Origin: Methylibium sp.
Lineage (GTDB): Bacteria; Pseudomonadota; Gammaproteobacteria; Burkholderiales; Burkholderiaceae_C
Length of the DNA stretch: 40,828 bases
NCBI RefSeq assembly: GCF_013817365.1
Contig: NZ_JACDCU010000002.1
Location: forward strand, 1 to 40,828
Direction: 5' to 3'
Within the stretch, counting starts at the first letter, position 1. Every line of letters starts with the position of its first letter. The notes beneath the pieces were generated by a model. The model had not been told where the DNA came from. It searched no databases and saw only the letters and a list, made by a program, of their open reading frames with translations. The position numbers and the translations under genes were made by a program. Positions 23,423 through 31,935 of the stretch are shown here, in pieces.

Positions 23423-23824
23423 TCAATGGCGCCAGACCTTCAGGCCGCGAAGCGACTCCAGCGCGTCGAAGTCGCGGTCGCTGTGCAGCAGCGCGTAGTC
23501 GTGCTCGATGCAGTAGCTGGCCAATAAAACGTCGATCGGGCTGGCAATGGTGCGGCCGCGAGCGCGCAGTGCGCGGTAGTGCTGTGCGGCACGCTGCGCC
23601 TCGTTCTCGCCCCCGATCTCAACCACCGGCAAGGCGGCCAGTGTGCGCCGCGCGGCGTTGTAGTCCTTCTCGTCGCGAAAACCGCGCAGCACCTCGAACA
23701 GCACGAGATCGGCCATGGCCACCGGCGCGCCGCCGTCCTCGAGCAACTCCGTGAGCCTCGTCACCGAAGCAACGTCGCGGCCGTTGAAAAAGTCGATCCA
23801 GACCGAGGAATCGACGAGGATCAT
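23423..23824 (-). CDS. vapC: VapC-family PIN-domain toxin
   Basis: MILVDSSVWIDFFNG..., acidic PIN residues (D5, E44-type, SPIDVLLASYCIEHDYALLHSDRDFD). Confidence 0.93.
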   Translation of the reverse strand: MILVDSSVWIDFFNGRDVASVTRLTELLEDGGAPVAMADLVLFEVLRGFRDEKDYNAARRTLAALPVVEIGGENEAQRAAQHYRALRARGRTIASPIDVLLASYCIEHDYALLHSDRDFDALESLRGLKVWRH

Positions 23825-24087
23825 TTTCGGCGCGACTTGAGCGTGGACTCAGGTACTGCCACCGGCTCGGCCGAATAGCCTGGCTGCGGCTCCCGTGCGC
23901 TCAGCGCAGCAGCCTGCGGGATATCGTCCCAGCGCAACTTGCCGTGCAACGCGAGGATGTCGCGGTAGGCCGCCTTGCGGGCGAGCAGCTTGAGACCTGC
24001 TTCGACCGCCTCCTTCTTGGTCTTGAACGGTCCGGCCCGCATGGCCGCTTCGAGCAAAGCCTCTTCAATGACGATGTTGGTGCGCAT
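23821..24087 (-). CDS. vapB: VapB-family antitoxin
   Basis: MRTNIVIEEALLEAAMRAGPFKTKKEAVEAGLKLLARKAAYRDI; stop overlaps vapC start by 4 nt. Confidence 0.92.
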   Translation of the reverse strand: MRTNIVIEEALLEAAMRAGPFKTKKEAVEAGLKLLARKAAYRDILALHGKLRWDDIPQAAALSAREPQPGYSAEPVAVPESTLKSRRK

Positions 24088-24119
24088 GATGTGTATAGCA
24101 AAAGTATTACGTACACATC
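24088..24119 (-). promoter_or_regulatory. candidate vapBC operator/promoter
   Basis: Perfect inverted repeat GATGTGTA-N16-TACACATC in a local AT-rich patch immediately upstream of vapB ATG. Confidence 0.65.
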
Positions 24120-24124
24120 GTACA

Positions 24125-25765
24125 TCACATCCGAAAAACTCCGAACCTCGGCTGCTCGGGAATCGGCGCGTTGAGACTGGCGCTGATCGCCAGAGCCAGC
24201 ACGCGCCGCGTGTCGGCCGGATCGATGACGCCGTCGTCCCACAGCCGCGCGCTGGCGTAGTACGGATGCGCCTGCCGTTCGAACTGCTCGAGGATGGGAT
24301 CCTTGATCGCGCGTTCCTGCTCGTCGGACCAGTCGCCACCCTTGGCCTGCACCGAATCCCGGCGCACGGTGGCGAGCACGCTGGCCGCCTGCTCGCCGCC
24401 CATCACACCGATGCGCGCGTTCGGCCACATCCACAGAAAACGCGGCGAGTACGCGCGGCCGCACATGCCGTAGTTGCCGGCACCGAAGCTGCCGCCGATG
24501 ATGACGGTGAACTTGGGCACGGTGGCAGTGGCCACCGCCGTGACCATCTTTGCGCCGTGCTTGGCGATGCCCTCGCTCTCGACCTTCTGGCCGACCATGA
24601 AGCCGGTGATGTTCTGCAGGAAGACGAGCGGCACCCGGCGCTGGCAGCACAGCTCGATGAAGTGCGCGCCTTTGAGGGCGGACTCGGAGAACAGGATGCC
24701 GTTGTTGGCGACGATGCCGACCGGCAGGCCCTCGATGTGTGCGAAGCCCGTCACCAGCGTGACGCCGTAGCGTGCCTTGAACTCGTCGAACTCGGAGCCG
24801 TCGACGATGCGGGCGATGACCTCGCGCACGTCGTAGGGCTTGCGGGCATCGAGCGGGATCACGCCGTGCAACCCGGCCGGGTCGTGCTTCGGCGGCCTCG
24901 GCTCGCGCAGCAGCAGGGGCTGCGGCTTGCGGCGATTGAGCGTGCCGACGATCTGACGCGTCAGCGCCAGGGCATGCGTGTCGTTCAGCGCCAAGTGGTC
25001 GGCCACGCCCGACAGGCGCGTGTGCACATCGCCGCCGCCCAGCGCCTCGGCGCTGATCACCTCGCCGATGGCGGCCTTCACCAGCGGCGGGCCGCCGAGG
25101 AAGATGGTGCCCTGCTCCTTGACGATGACGGTCTCGTCGCTCATTGCCGGCACATAAGCGCCGCCGGCCGTGCAGGAACCCATGACCACCGCGATCTGCG
25201 GGATGCCCTGCGCGGACATGTTGGCCTGGTTGTAGAAAATGCGGCCGAAGTGGTCGCGGTCCGGGAACACCTCGTCCTGGTTCGGCAGGTTGGCCCCGCC
25301 GCTGTCGACGAGGTAGATGCAGGGCAGGCGGTTCTGCTCGGCCACTTCCTGTGCGCGCAAGTGCTTCTTCACGGTCAGCGGATAGTAGGTACCGCCCTTG
25401 ACCGTGGCGTCGTTGCAGACGATGAGGCATTCGACACCGTTGACGCGGCCGATGCCGGTGATGAGCCCGGCGCAGGGGGCGGCATCGCTGCCGTCCTTGT
25501 CGGTGTAAACGTTCATCGCAGCGAGCGGTGCGATCTCCAGAAACGGTGTGCCGGGGTCGAGCAGCAGTTCGACCCGATCCCGCGGCAGCAGCTTGCCGCG
25601 CGCCAAGTGCCTGGCACGGGCGGCGCGGCTCGTGTCGGTGTCGCCACCGAGCGCGATGCGCGCCAGCCGCTCGTTCAAGTCATCGACCAGCGATCGCATC
25701 GCGGCGGCATTGGCCTTGAACTCCTCGGCGCGCGGATCGAGCTTGGATTCGAGGGCCGGCATCAA
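24125..25765 (-). CDS. acyl-CoA (methylcrotonoyl-CoA) carboxylase beta subunit
   Basis: [114 protein letters not shown]. Confidence 0.96.
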   Translation of the reverse strand: MMPALESKLDPRAEEFKANAAAMRSLVDDLNERLARIALGGDTDTSRAARARHLARGKLLPRDRVELLLDPGTPFLEIAPLAAMNVYTDKDGSDAAPCAGLITGIGRVNGVECLIVCNDATVKGGTYYPLTVKKHLRAQEVAEQNRLPCIYLVDSGGANLPNQDEVFPDRDHFGRIFYNQANMSAQGIPQIAVVMGSCTAGGAYVPAMSDETVIVKEQGTIFLGGPPLVKAAIGEVISAEALGGGDVHTRLSGVADHLALNDTHALALTRQIVGTLNRRKPQPLLLREPRPPKHDPAGLHGVIPLDARKPYDVREVIARIVDGSEFDEFKARYGVTLVTGFAHIEGLPVGIVANNGILFSESALKGAHFIELCCQRRVPLVFLQNITGFMVGQKVESEGIAKHGAKMVTAVATATVPKFTVIIGGSFGAGNYGMCGRAYSPRFLWMWPNARIGVMGGEQAASVLATVRRDSVQAKGGDWSDEQERAIKDPILEQFERQAHPYYASARLWDDGVIDPADTRRVLALAISASLNAPIPEQPRFGVFRM

Positions 25766-25803
25766 ATCTCCTGCGTGCAGCGCGGGCCGCTCGGCCGCAT
25801 TTG

Positions 25804-25833
25804 GTTGACGTTTACGTCAACGTCAACGTCAAC
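25804..25833 (-). promoter_or_regulatory. candidate LiuR (MerR-family) operator array upstream of carboxylase beta subunit
   Basis: GTTGACGTTTACGTCAACGTCAACGTCAAC; 29/30 identical to the reverse complement of 39825-39854. Confidence 0.8.
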
Positions 25834-25875
25834 CCATTCTAGCCAGCCCTCGAGGGCGCCCGAGAGTTCGGACCG

Positions 25876-26481
25876 CTAGAACGGCCCGCTCGACAGCCAG
25901 CGCTCGATCTGCGGCTTACGGTCGTTGCCCCAGAAGAGCTCGCCGTCGATGACGAAAGCGGGCGCGCCGAAGATGCCGGCGGCAATGGCCGCGTCGTTCT
26001 CCGCCTTCAGGCGCTCTTTCCAGACCGGGTCGCTCCATGCCGCCTCGGCGGCCGGCGCGTCGAGGCCGGTCTCGACGCACAACGCGCGCAGGCTGCCGGC
26101 GTCGCTCAGCACCACGCCCCGCGTGAAGTAGGCGCGCAGGCCGGCATGGGCCCAGGCCGCAGCGCTTGCTTCGTCTTGCGCATGCAGCCACCAGAACACT
26201 CGCGCGGCGTTCTGTGTCGGGATCGGGAACTGCGGTGGCGCCACGTACGGCACGCCCTCGAAGCGCGCTGAGCGCTGAAAGTCCGCCACCGAATACTCGC
26301 GCTTGAGCGGGTGGGAGACCGGGCTCTTCAACTCGGCGGCCTGAAAGGTTGCGCCGAGCAGGATCGCGTGCCAGCGCACGGTGCGTCCGTAGCGCGCCGC
26401 AACCGCCTCGACCCACTCGCTCGCAATATACGAGTAGGGCGAGGAAAAATCGAAATAGAACTCGACCGGTGCTTGGCTCAT
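25876..26481 (-). CDS. 2-hydroxychromene-2-carboxylate isomerase/DsbA-family protein (second paralogue)
   Basis: VEFYFDFSSPYSYIASEWVEAVAARYGRTVRWHAILLGATF...IFGAPAFVIDGELFWGNDRKPQIERWL. Confidence 0.9.
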   Translation of the reverse strand: MSQAPVEFYFDFSSPYSYIASEWVEAVAARYGRTVRWHAILLGATFQAAELKSPVSHPLKREYSVADFQRSARFEGVPYVAPPQFPIPTQNAARVFWWLHAQDEASAAAWAHAGLRAYFTRGVVLSDAGSLRALCVETGLDAPAAEAAWSDPVWKERLKAENDAAIAAGIFGAPAFVIDGELFWGNDRKPQIERWLSSGPF

Positions 26482-26515
26482 CGACGTGATCGCCTCGACC
26501 GGTCGGCTCTGTCGC

Positions 26516-28471
26516 TCACTTGTACAGCACGCTGGGCAGCCACATCCCGATAGCCGGGAAGTTGTACAGCAGGATGATCGCCACGACCTGGATGCCCATG
26601 AACGGCATCATGCCCGCGAAGATCTGGTTGAGCGTCACGTGCTTGGGCGCCACACCCTTCAAATAGAACGCGCTCATTGCCACCGGCGGGCTGAGGAAGG
26701 CCGTTTGCAGGTTCAGTGCCACCAGCAAGCCAAAGAACAGCGGATCGACGCCGAAGTTGTCGAGCAGCGGAATGAAGATTGGCATGAAGATCACGATGAT
26801 CTCCGTCCATTCCAGCGGCCAGCCGAGCACGAAGATGATGACTTGGCTCAGGATCAAGAACTCGGTCGTGGTGAGGTCCATGCCGAGCACCCAGGTCTCG
26901 ACCAGCGCCTGCCCGCCCAACAGCGCGAAGGCAGCGGAGAAGATGGCCGAGCCGACGAACAGCCAGCACACCATCGCCGTGGTCTTGGCGGTGAGGAAGA
27001 CCGACTCCTGCACCATTTTCAGATTGAGCTGACGGTAGGCGGCGGCAAGGACGAAGCCGCCGAGCGCACCCATAGCCGCCGCCTCGGTCGGCGTGGCCAG
27101 GCCGAAAACAATGGAGCCGAGCACCGCCATGATCATGATCAGGAGCGGGAAGAAGCTCGACAGCAGCATCTTGAAGATCTCGAGCCTGGCGAAGCTCAGC
27201 AGCAGGTAGTAAGCCGCCATGGCGACCGCGCCCACGGCCAGACCGATCCAGTAGCCGGCCGGGGCGGGTTGCGTGGTGGCGCCAGCACCCGGTGCCGGTT
27301 TCGCCGGGGTACCTGGCTTCGTCGAGCCAGGGACCGGTGGCTCTGCGACCGCTGCAGCGCCGGGAGGTTCGCTCAACCCTCCTTCAACGGGCGGTTCCTG
27401 CACCCCGCTCGTGGGCGGCTCCTGCAGGCCGCCGACGCTGGGAGCATCCGACTCGTAGGCAACCGCGCCGATCTGCTGCAGCCCGGTGTATGTCACGACT
27501 GGAACGACACGGGTCGCCGTCTGATAACTCCACACCGCGACCACCAGAAACAGCAGTGCCGGCATCAACGCGATGAAGAGTTGCCTCAGCAGATAGCCGG
27601 TCGGCACGTCGTGGTTGCGCTTGCCCTTCAGGGCCGTCATCAACACAGGCAGCGCACGCCGCTCGCCAGTGGCGCCGACGCGCTCCAGCGGTGCGGGCAA
27701 CGGCACGATGCGCTGCTCCGCAGTCAGCGGCGGAGCCCACTGCGGCTTGAGCTTTGCGACGACGATGAAGTAGAGGATGTACAGCCCGGCCAGCATCACG
27801 CCCGGAAAGAAGGCCCCTGCATAGAGCTGCACCACCGACACACCGGCGGTTGCGCCATAAACAATGAGCAGCACGGAGGGTGGGATCATGATGCCGAGGC
27901 AGCCACCCGCGGTGATGGCACCCGCCGACAACTGCACGCTGTAGCCGGCGCGCAGCATGGCCGGCATGGCGAGCAGGCCCATCAGGGTCACGACCGCACC
28001 GACGATGCCTGTGGCGGTGGCGAAGATTGCGCAGGTCACCAGCGTAGCCACACCGAGCGAACCGGGAACGCGTGCGAGCGAAAGATGCAGGCTCTTGAAG
28101 AGCTTTTCGATCAGGTTGGCGCGCTCGACCAGGTAACCCATGAACACGAACAGCGGCACCGCGATCAGCACGTCGCTGTACATCACCGAATAGGCCCGCT
28201 GCACCATCAGGTCCAGCGTCTGCGTCGTGGCTCCACCTATGGTCTGCCGGCCCGAGTGGTAGGCGAAGAAGGCGAACAGCATGCCCATGCCCATCAGCGT
28301 GAAGGCGGTCGGGAAGCCCAGCATGATCGCCACCACCACCAGCCCGAGCATCAGCAGGCCCAGGTGGCCGTTGGTGATGACCGGCGCCGACAGCAGCATG
28401 TAGGCCGCGCCCGCGACCAGGATCGCCATCAGGCTGAAGCCGAACCACAGTTCCTTGCGCAAGGTCGGCAT
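26516..28471 (-). CDS. TRAP transporter large permease (DctM-like) with a Pro-rich insertion
   Basis: LLMLGLVVVAIMLGFPTAFTLMGMGMLFAFFAY..., PSVLLIVYG, VFGLATPTEAAAMGALGG; N-terminus at MPTLRKELW (28471). Confidence 0.92.
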   Translation of the reverse strand: MPTLRKELWFGFSLMAILVAGAAYMLLSAPVITNGHLGLLMLGLVVVAIMLGFPTAFTLMGMGMLFAFFAYHSGRQTIGGATTQTLDLMVQRAYSVMYSDVLIAVPLFVFMGYLVERANLIEKLFKSLHLSLARVPGSLGVATLVTCAIFATATGIVGAVVTLMGLLAMPAMLRAGYSVQLSAGAITAGGCLGIMIPPSVLLIVYGATAGVSVVQLYAGAFFPGVMLAGLYILYFIVVAKLKPQWAPPLTAEQRIVPLPAPLERVGATGERRALPVLMTALKGKRNHDVPTGYLLRQLFIALMPALLFLVVAVWSYQTATRVVPVVTYTGLQQIGAVAYESDAPSVGGLQEPPTSGVQEPPVEGGLSEPPGAAAVAEPPVPGSTKPGTPAKPAPGAGATTQPAPAGYWIGLAVGAVAMAAYYLLLSFARLEIFKMLLSSFFPLLIMIMAVLGSIVFGLATPTEAAAMGALGGFVLAAAYRQLNLKMVQESVFLTAKTTAMVCWLFVGSAIFSAAFALLGGQALVETWVLGMDLTTTEFLILSQVIIFVLGWPLEWTEIIVIFMPIFIPLLDNFGVDPLFFGLLVALNLQTAFLSPPVAMSAFYLKGVAPKHVTLNQIFAGMMPFMGIQVVAIILLYNFPAIGMWLPSVLYK

Positions 28472-29100
28472 CACGCACCCTCCTGGCGTTGTGCAGGGGG
28501 CAGCAGGCTCTTGTCGCGAGCCTCGATGTCGGCATCTTTCACGTGAACCATCTCTCTCAACTGATCGACGTCGACCTCCTCGACGTCCTCCTCGCGGGAC
28601 GGCCAGGCGCCCTCGCGCAGGCAGACCACGCACCGGATGATTTCAACGAAGCCTTGCAGCAGCAGAACGGCGCCGGCGATCGGAATCACGAACTTGAACG
28701 GATAGACCGGAATGGGGTCGGCGTTGAAGGTCTGTTCTCGCATCGCGAGCGATTCCTGGCCGAACGTCCAGCCGGCCCAGGTCAGCGCCAACACGCCGGG
28801 CAAGAAGAAAACGATGTACAGCACCAGGTCGATCGTCGCCTGGGTGCGCGGGCGGAAGAAGCCGTAAAGCACGTCGCCGCGCACGTGGCCGTTCTTGCTC
28901 AGAGTGTAGGCGCCGGCCGTCATGAAGAGCGTGCCGTACAGCATGATCTGGGCATCGAGCACCCAGGCGTGCGGCTCGTTGAGCACGTAGCGCGAGAACA
29001 CTTCCCAGCTGATCAGTGCCGTGAGTGCCACGGCCAGCCAGGCGAAAACTTTGCCGAACCAGGTGGAGAAGCGATCCACCGCCAATAAGGTTTTTTGCAT
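28471..29100 (-). CDS. TRAP transporter small permease (DctQ-like)
   Basis: MQKTLLAVDRFSTWFGKVFAWLAVALTALISWEVFSRYVLNEPHAWVLDAQIMLYGTLFMTAGAYTLSKNGHVRGDV. Confidence 0.92.
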   Translation of the reverse strand: MQKTLLAVDRFSTWFGKVFAWLAVALTALISWEVFSRYVLNEPHAWVLDAQIMLYGTLFMTAGAYTLSKNGHVRGDVLYGFFRPRTQATIDLVLYIVFFLPGVLALTWAGWTFGQESLAMREQTFNADPIPVYPFKFVIPIAGAVLLLQGFVEIIRCVVCLREGAWPSREEDVEEVDVDQLREMVHVKDADIEARDKSLLPPAQRQEGA

Positions 29101-29125
29101 CTGTACTTCTCCGATCCCTCGCCTC

Positions 29126-29158
29126 AAAAAAACGGGGGCGCCGCTGTCGGCGCCCCCG
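29126..29158 (-). terminator. Rho-independent terminator downstream of the TRAP solute-binding gene
   Basis: On minus strand CGGGGGCGCC-GACAGC-GGCGCCCCCG followed by TTTTTTT. Confidence 0.92.
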
Positions 29159-29173
29159 CATTGTCACGCTCGT

Positions 29174-30298
29174 TCAGGACTTGGCGGCGCGTCCGAAGTA
29201 GTGGTTGTAAGCCATCTTGAAATCGACCGTGTAGTCGTTTTGCCATTGGCCGGCGCGCTGGGCATAGGCCTTCTGCGAATCGAGCACCTTCTTGAAGAGG
29301 GCGTTCTCGCCGGCCTTCTTGGCAATGGTCTTGTCCCATGACTCGAGCTGGGCACGCAGGATGGCATCGGGCGTCTTGTAGAACTTGACGCCGTCCTTCT
29401 TCAACGCAATGTAGTCCTGCGAGTTGCGCTCCACGGCCTTCCAGCTCATGTCGGCACTGGCCGCCTGGACACCGTAGTCGATGATCGACTTGAGTTCAGC
29501 CGGCAGCGCCTCGAGCTTGCCCTTGTTGAACAAAATCTCGAACTGCTCGCCGCTCTGGTGGAAGCTTTGCAGCATGCAGTTCTTGGCCACGTCTGGAAAG
29601 CCGAGCAGCCGGTCGCTCGATGCGTTGTTGAACTCGGCCGCGTCAATCAGGCCGCGGTCCAGCGCGGGCACGATCTCGCCGCCCGGCAGCGGGTTGACGG
29701 CCATGCCCATGTCGGTGAACACGTCGACCGCCAGGCCGACGGTGCGGAACTTCAGGCCCTTCAGGTCTTCGACCTTGGCGACCGGCTTCTTGAACCAGCC
29801 CAGCGGCTGCGTGGGCATGGGGCCGTACAGATAGGACACGACATCCAGGTTCAGGCTCTTGTAGATTTCGGTGAGCAGGTCCTTGCCGCCGCCGTAGTTG
29901 TGCCAGGCCAGCAGCATGTTGGGGTCCATGCCGTACGCCGGGCCGGAACCCCACAGCGCAAGGGCCGAATTCTTGCCGTAGTGATAGGCAACCACGCCGT
30001 GGCCGCCATCGAGCGTGCCCTTGTTGACTGCGTCGAGCAGCTGGAAAGCGGGCACCACGGCGCCAGCCGGCAGCACTTCGATCTTCAGACGCCCACCCGC
30101 CATGTCGTTGACCTTCTTGGCGAAGTCGAGCGCGTACTCGTGGAAGATGTCCTTCGACGGCCAAGTGCTCTGGAAGCGCAGCGACGTGGTCTGCGCGATC
30201 GACACCATCGGCGCGGCCATCGCCGCAGCACCGACAGCTCCGGCTGACGCAGTTTTCAGGAAGCGGCGGCGTTGCGAGGGGGTCTTCTTCACGGTCAT
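29174..30298 (-). CDS. TRAP transporter solute-binding protein (DctP-like, Tat-type leader)
   Basis: MTVKKTPSQRRRFLKTASAGAVGAAAMAAPMVSIAQTTSLRFQSTWPSKDIFHEYALDFAKKVNDMAGGRLKIEVLPAGAVVPAFQ. Confidence 0.93.
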   Translation of the reverse strand: MTVKKTPSQRRRFLKTASAGAVGAAAMAAPMVSIAQTTSLRFQSTWPSKDIFHEYALDFAKKVNDMAGGRLKIEVLPAGAVVPAFQLLDAVNKGTLDGGHGVVAYHYGKNSALALWGSGPAYGMDPNMLLAWHNYGGGKDLLTEIYKSLNLDVVSYLYGPMPTQPLGWFKKPVAKVEDLKGLKFRTVGLAVDVFTDMGMAVNPLPGGEIVPALDRGLIDAAEFNNASSDRLLGFPDVAKNCMLQSFHQSGEQFEILFNKGKLEALPAELKSIIDYGVQAASADMSWKAVERNSQDYIALKKDGVKFYKTPDAILRAQLESWDKTIAKKAGENALFKKVLDSQKAYAQRAGQWQNDYTVDFKMAYNHYFGRAAKS

Positions 30299-30477
30299 TG
30301 GTTTCTCCTGGGGGGTTGGTACGCGCTGGGCGACTCCTGCGTGGCAGGACAACGTTTCAGCATCTGGAACAGCAGTAATCCTACTTATGCCCGGCTCGAA
30401 GCGCGCCGGCATTTACCCGAATGGGCGTCACGTCGCGCTCCTCCCCCCCCGTAGCGGGGGCCGGGCCGACGGTTTCT

Positions 30478-31935
30478 TCACCCACGCCAGAACTGGCGCG
30501 TGAAGAGCACCAGCACCGCCAGCAACTCGAGCCGGCCCAGCATCATGCCGAAGGTGCAGACCCAGGTTTGAAAGTCCGAGAAGCTGCCGTAGTTGTGGAC
30601 CGGCCCCACAGTGCCCAGGCCGGGACCGATGTTGTTGACGCAGGCCACCACGGCGGTGAAGGCGGTCACCACGTCCAGGCCGCTGAACAGCAGCAGCATG
30701 GTCAGCGTCACCAGGGTGGCGCCGTAGATCATCATGAAGGCCAGCACGCTGTGGATGACCTTGGGGCTGACCACCGCACGGCCGATCAACACCGGGTTGA
30801 CGACATTGGGGTGCACGATGCGCACGAGTTCGCGCCGCGCCTGCTTGAGCAGCACCAGCAGCCGGATCATCTTGATGCCGCCGCCGGTAGAGCCTGCGCA
30901 GGTGGCAAAACAGCCCAGCAGCAGCATCAGGAACGGCGCGAAAAGCGGCCACTGGGTGTAGTCGGCCGAGGCATAGCCGGTGGTGGTGGCGATCGAGACG
31001 ACGTGAAAGACGCTGTAGCGCAGCGCCTGTCGGTAACTCTCGTAGGTTCCATTGGTCGTGAGGTAGACGGAAATCAGAAGCACCGCGCCGATCACGACCG
31101 CATAGAAGGCGCGCACCTCGACGTCGCGCCACAGGATGCGCAGCGAACCCTGGCGCCAGGCCAGGAAGTACAGCGCGAAGCTCACGCCCGACAGCATCAT
31201 GAAGACGACTGCCACCGCCTCGATGGCCGGCGAGTCCCAGTAGCCGAAGCTCAGGTCGTGCGACGAGAATCCTCCCAAGCCCATGGTGGTGCACATGTGC
31301 ATGAAGGCGTCGGCCCAGCTCATGCCGGCCAGGCGATACGCGAAGAAGCACAGCACGGCGAACACGAAATAGATCACCCACAGGCCGCGCGCCGTCTCAG
31401 CAATGCGGGGCGTGAGCTTCTGGTCTTTCATCGGCCCCGGCATTTCGGTCTTGAAGAGCTGCGTGCCGCCCACGCCCAGCAGCGGCAGGATGGCCACCGC
31501 GAGCACGATGATTCCCAGGCCGCCGACGAGCTGCAGGAAGCAGCGCCAGACGTTGACCGACAGCGGCAGCGCGTCGAGCCCGCTGAGCGCCGTGGCCCCG
31601 GTGGCGGTGAAGCTCGACATCGCCTCGAAGTAGGCATCGGTGACCGACAGGCTCGGCATGGCCAGCAGCAACGGCAGCGCACCGAAGGCCGGCAGCAGCA
31701 GCCAGGTCAGGGTGACGAGCACGAAGCCGTCGCGCGACTGCAGCTCGCGGCGAAAGCGCCGCGCCGAGATCACCATGGCGGCTCCGGCAGCCAGGGTCAG
31801 CGCGGTGGCGGTCATGAAGGCGCCCTTGGCGGCATCGTCGCCGACCACCGCGAAAGCCAGCGGCACCAGCATGAGCAGCGCGAACAGCAGCACGAAGCGG
31901 CCGACCAGCGCGAAGACGGCAAGCGGGCTGAGCAT
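30478..31935 (-). CDS. trkH: Trk-type potassium uptake membrane protein
   Basis: LPAFGALPLLLAMPSLSVTDAYFEAMSSFTATGATALSGLDALPLSVNVWRCFLQLVGGLGIIVLAVAILPLLGVGG. Confidence 0.95.
   Translation of the reverse strand: MLSPLAVFALVGRFVLLFALLMLVPLAFAVVGDDAAKGAFMTATALTLAAGAAMVISARRFRRELQSRDGFVLVTLTWLLLPAFGALPLLLAMPSLSVTDAYFEAMSSFTATGATALSGLDALPLSVNVWRCFLQLVGGLGIIVLAVAILPLLGVGGTQLFKTEMPGPMKDQKLTPRIAETARGLWVIYFVFAVLCFFAYRLAGMSWADAFMHMCTTMGLGGFSSHDLSFGYWDSPAIEAVAVVFMMLSGVSFALYFLAWRQGSLRILWRDVEVRAFYAVVIGAVLLISVYLTTNGTYESYRQALRYSVFHVVSIATTTGYASADYTQWPLFAPFLMLLLGCFATCAGSTGGGIKMIRLLVLLKQARRELVRIVHPNVVNPVLIGRAVVSPKVIHSVLAFMMIYGATLVTLTMLLLFSGLDVVTAFTAVVACVNNIGPGLGTVGPVHNYGSFSDFQTWVCTFGMMLGRLELLAVLVLFTRQFWRG

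Noticed and set aside
26486-28546. 686-aa plus-strand ORF opposite the TRAP permease
   Set aside because: Antisense shadow ORF, His/Arg/Gln-rich, no domain.
30440-30470. C8 homopolymer and CCCCCGTAGCGGGGG hairpin after trkH as a phase-variable tract or terminator
   Set aside because: Lies outside the coding region, and no T-tract follows; insufficient evidence.
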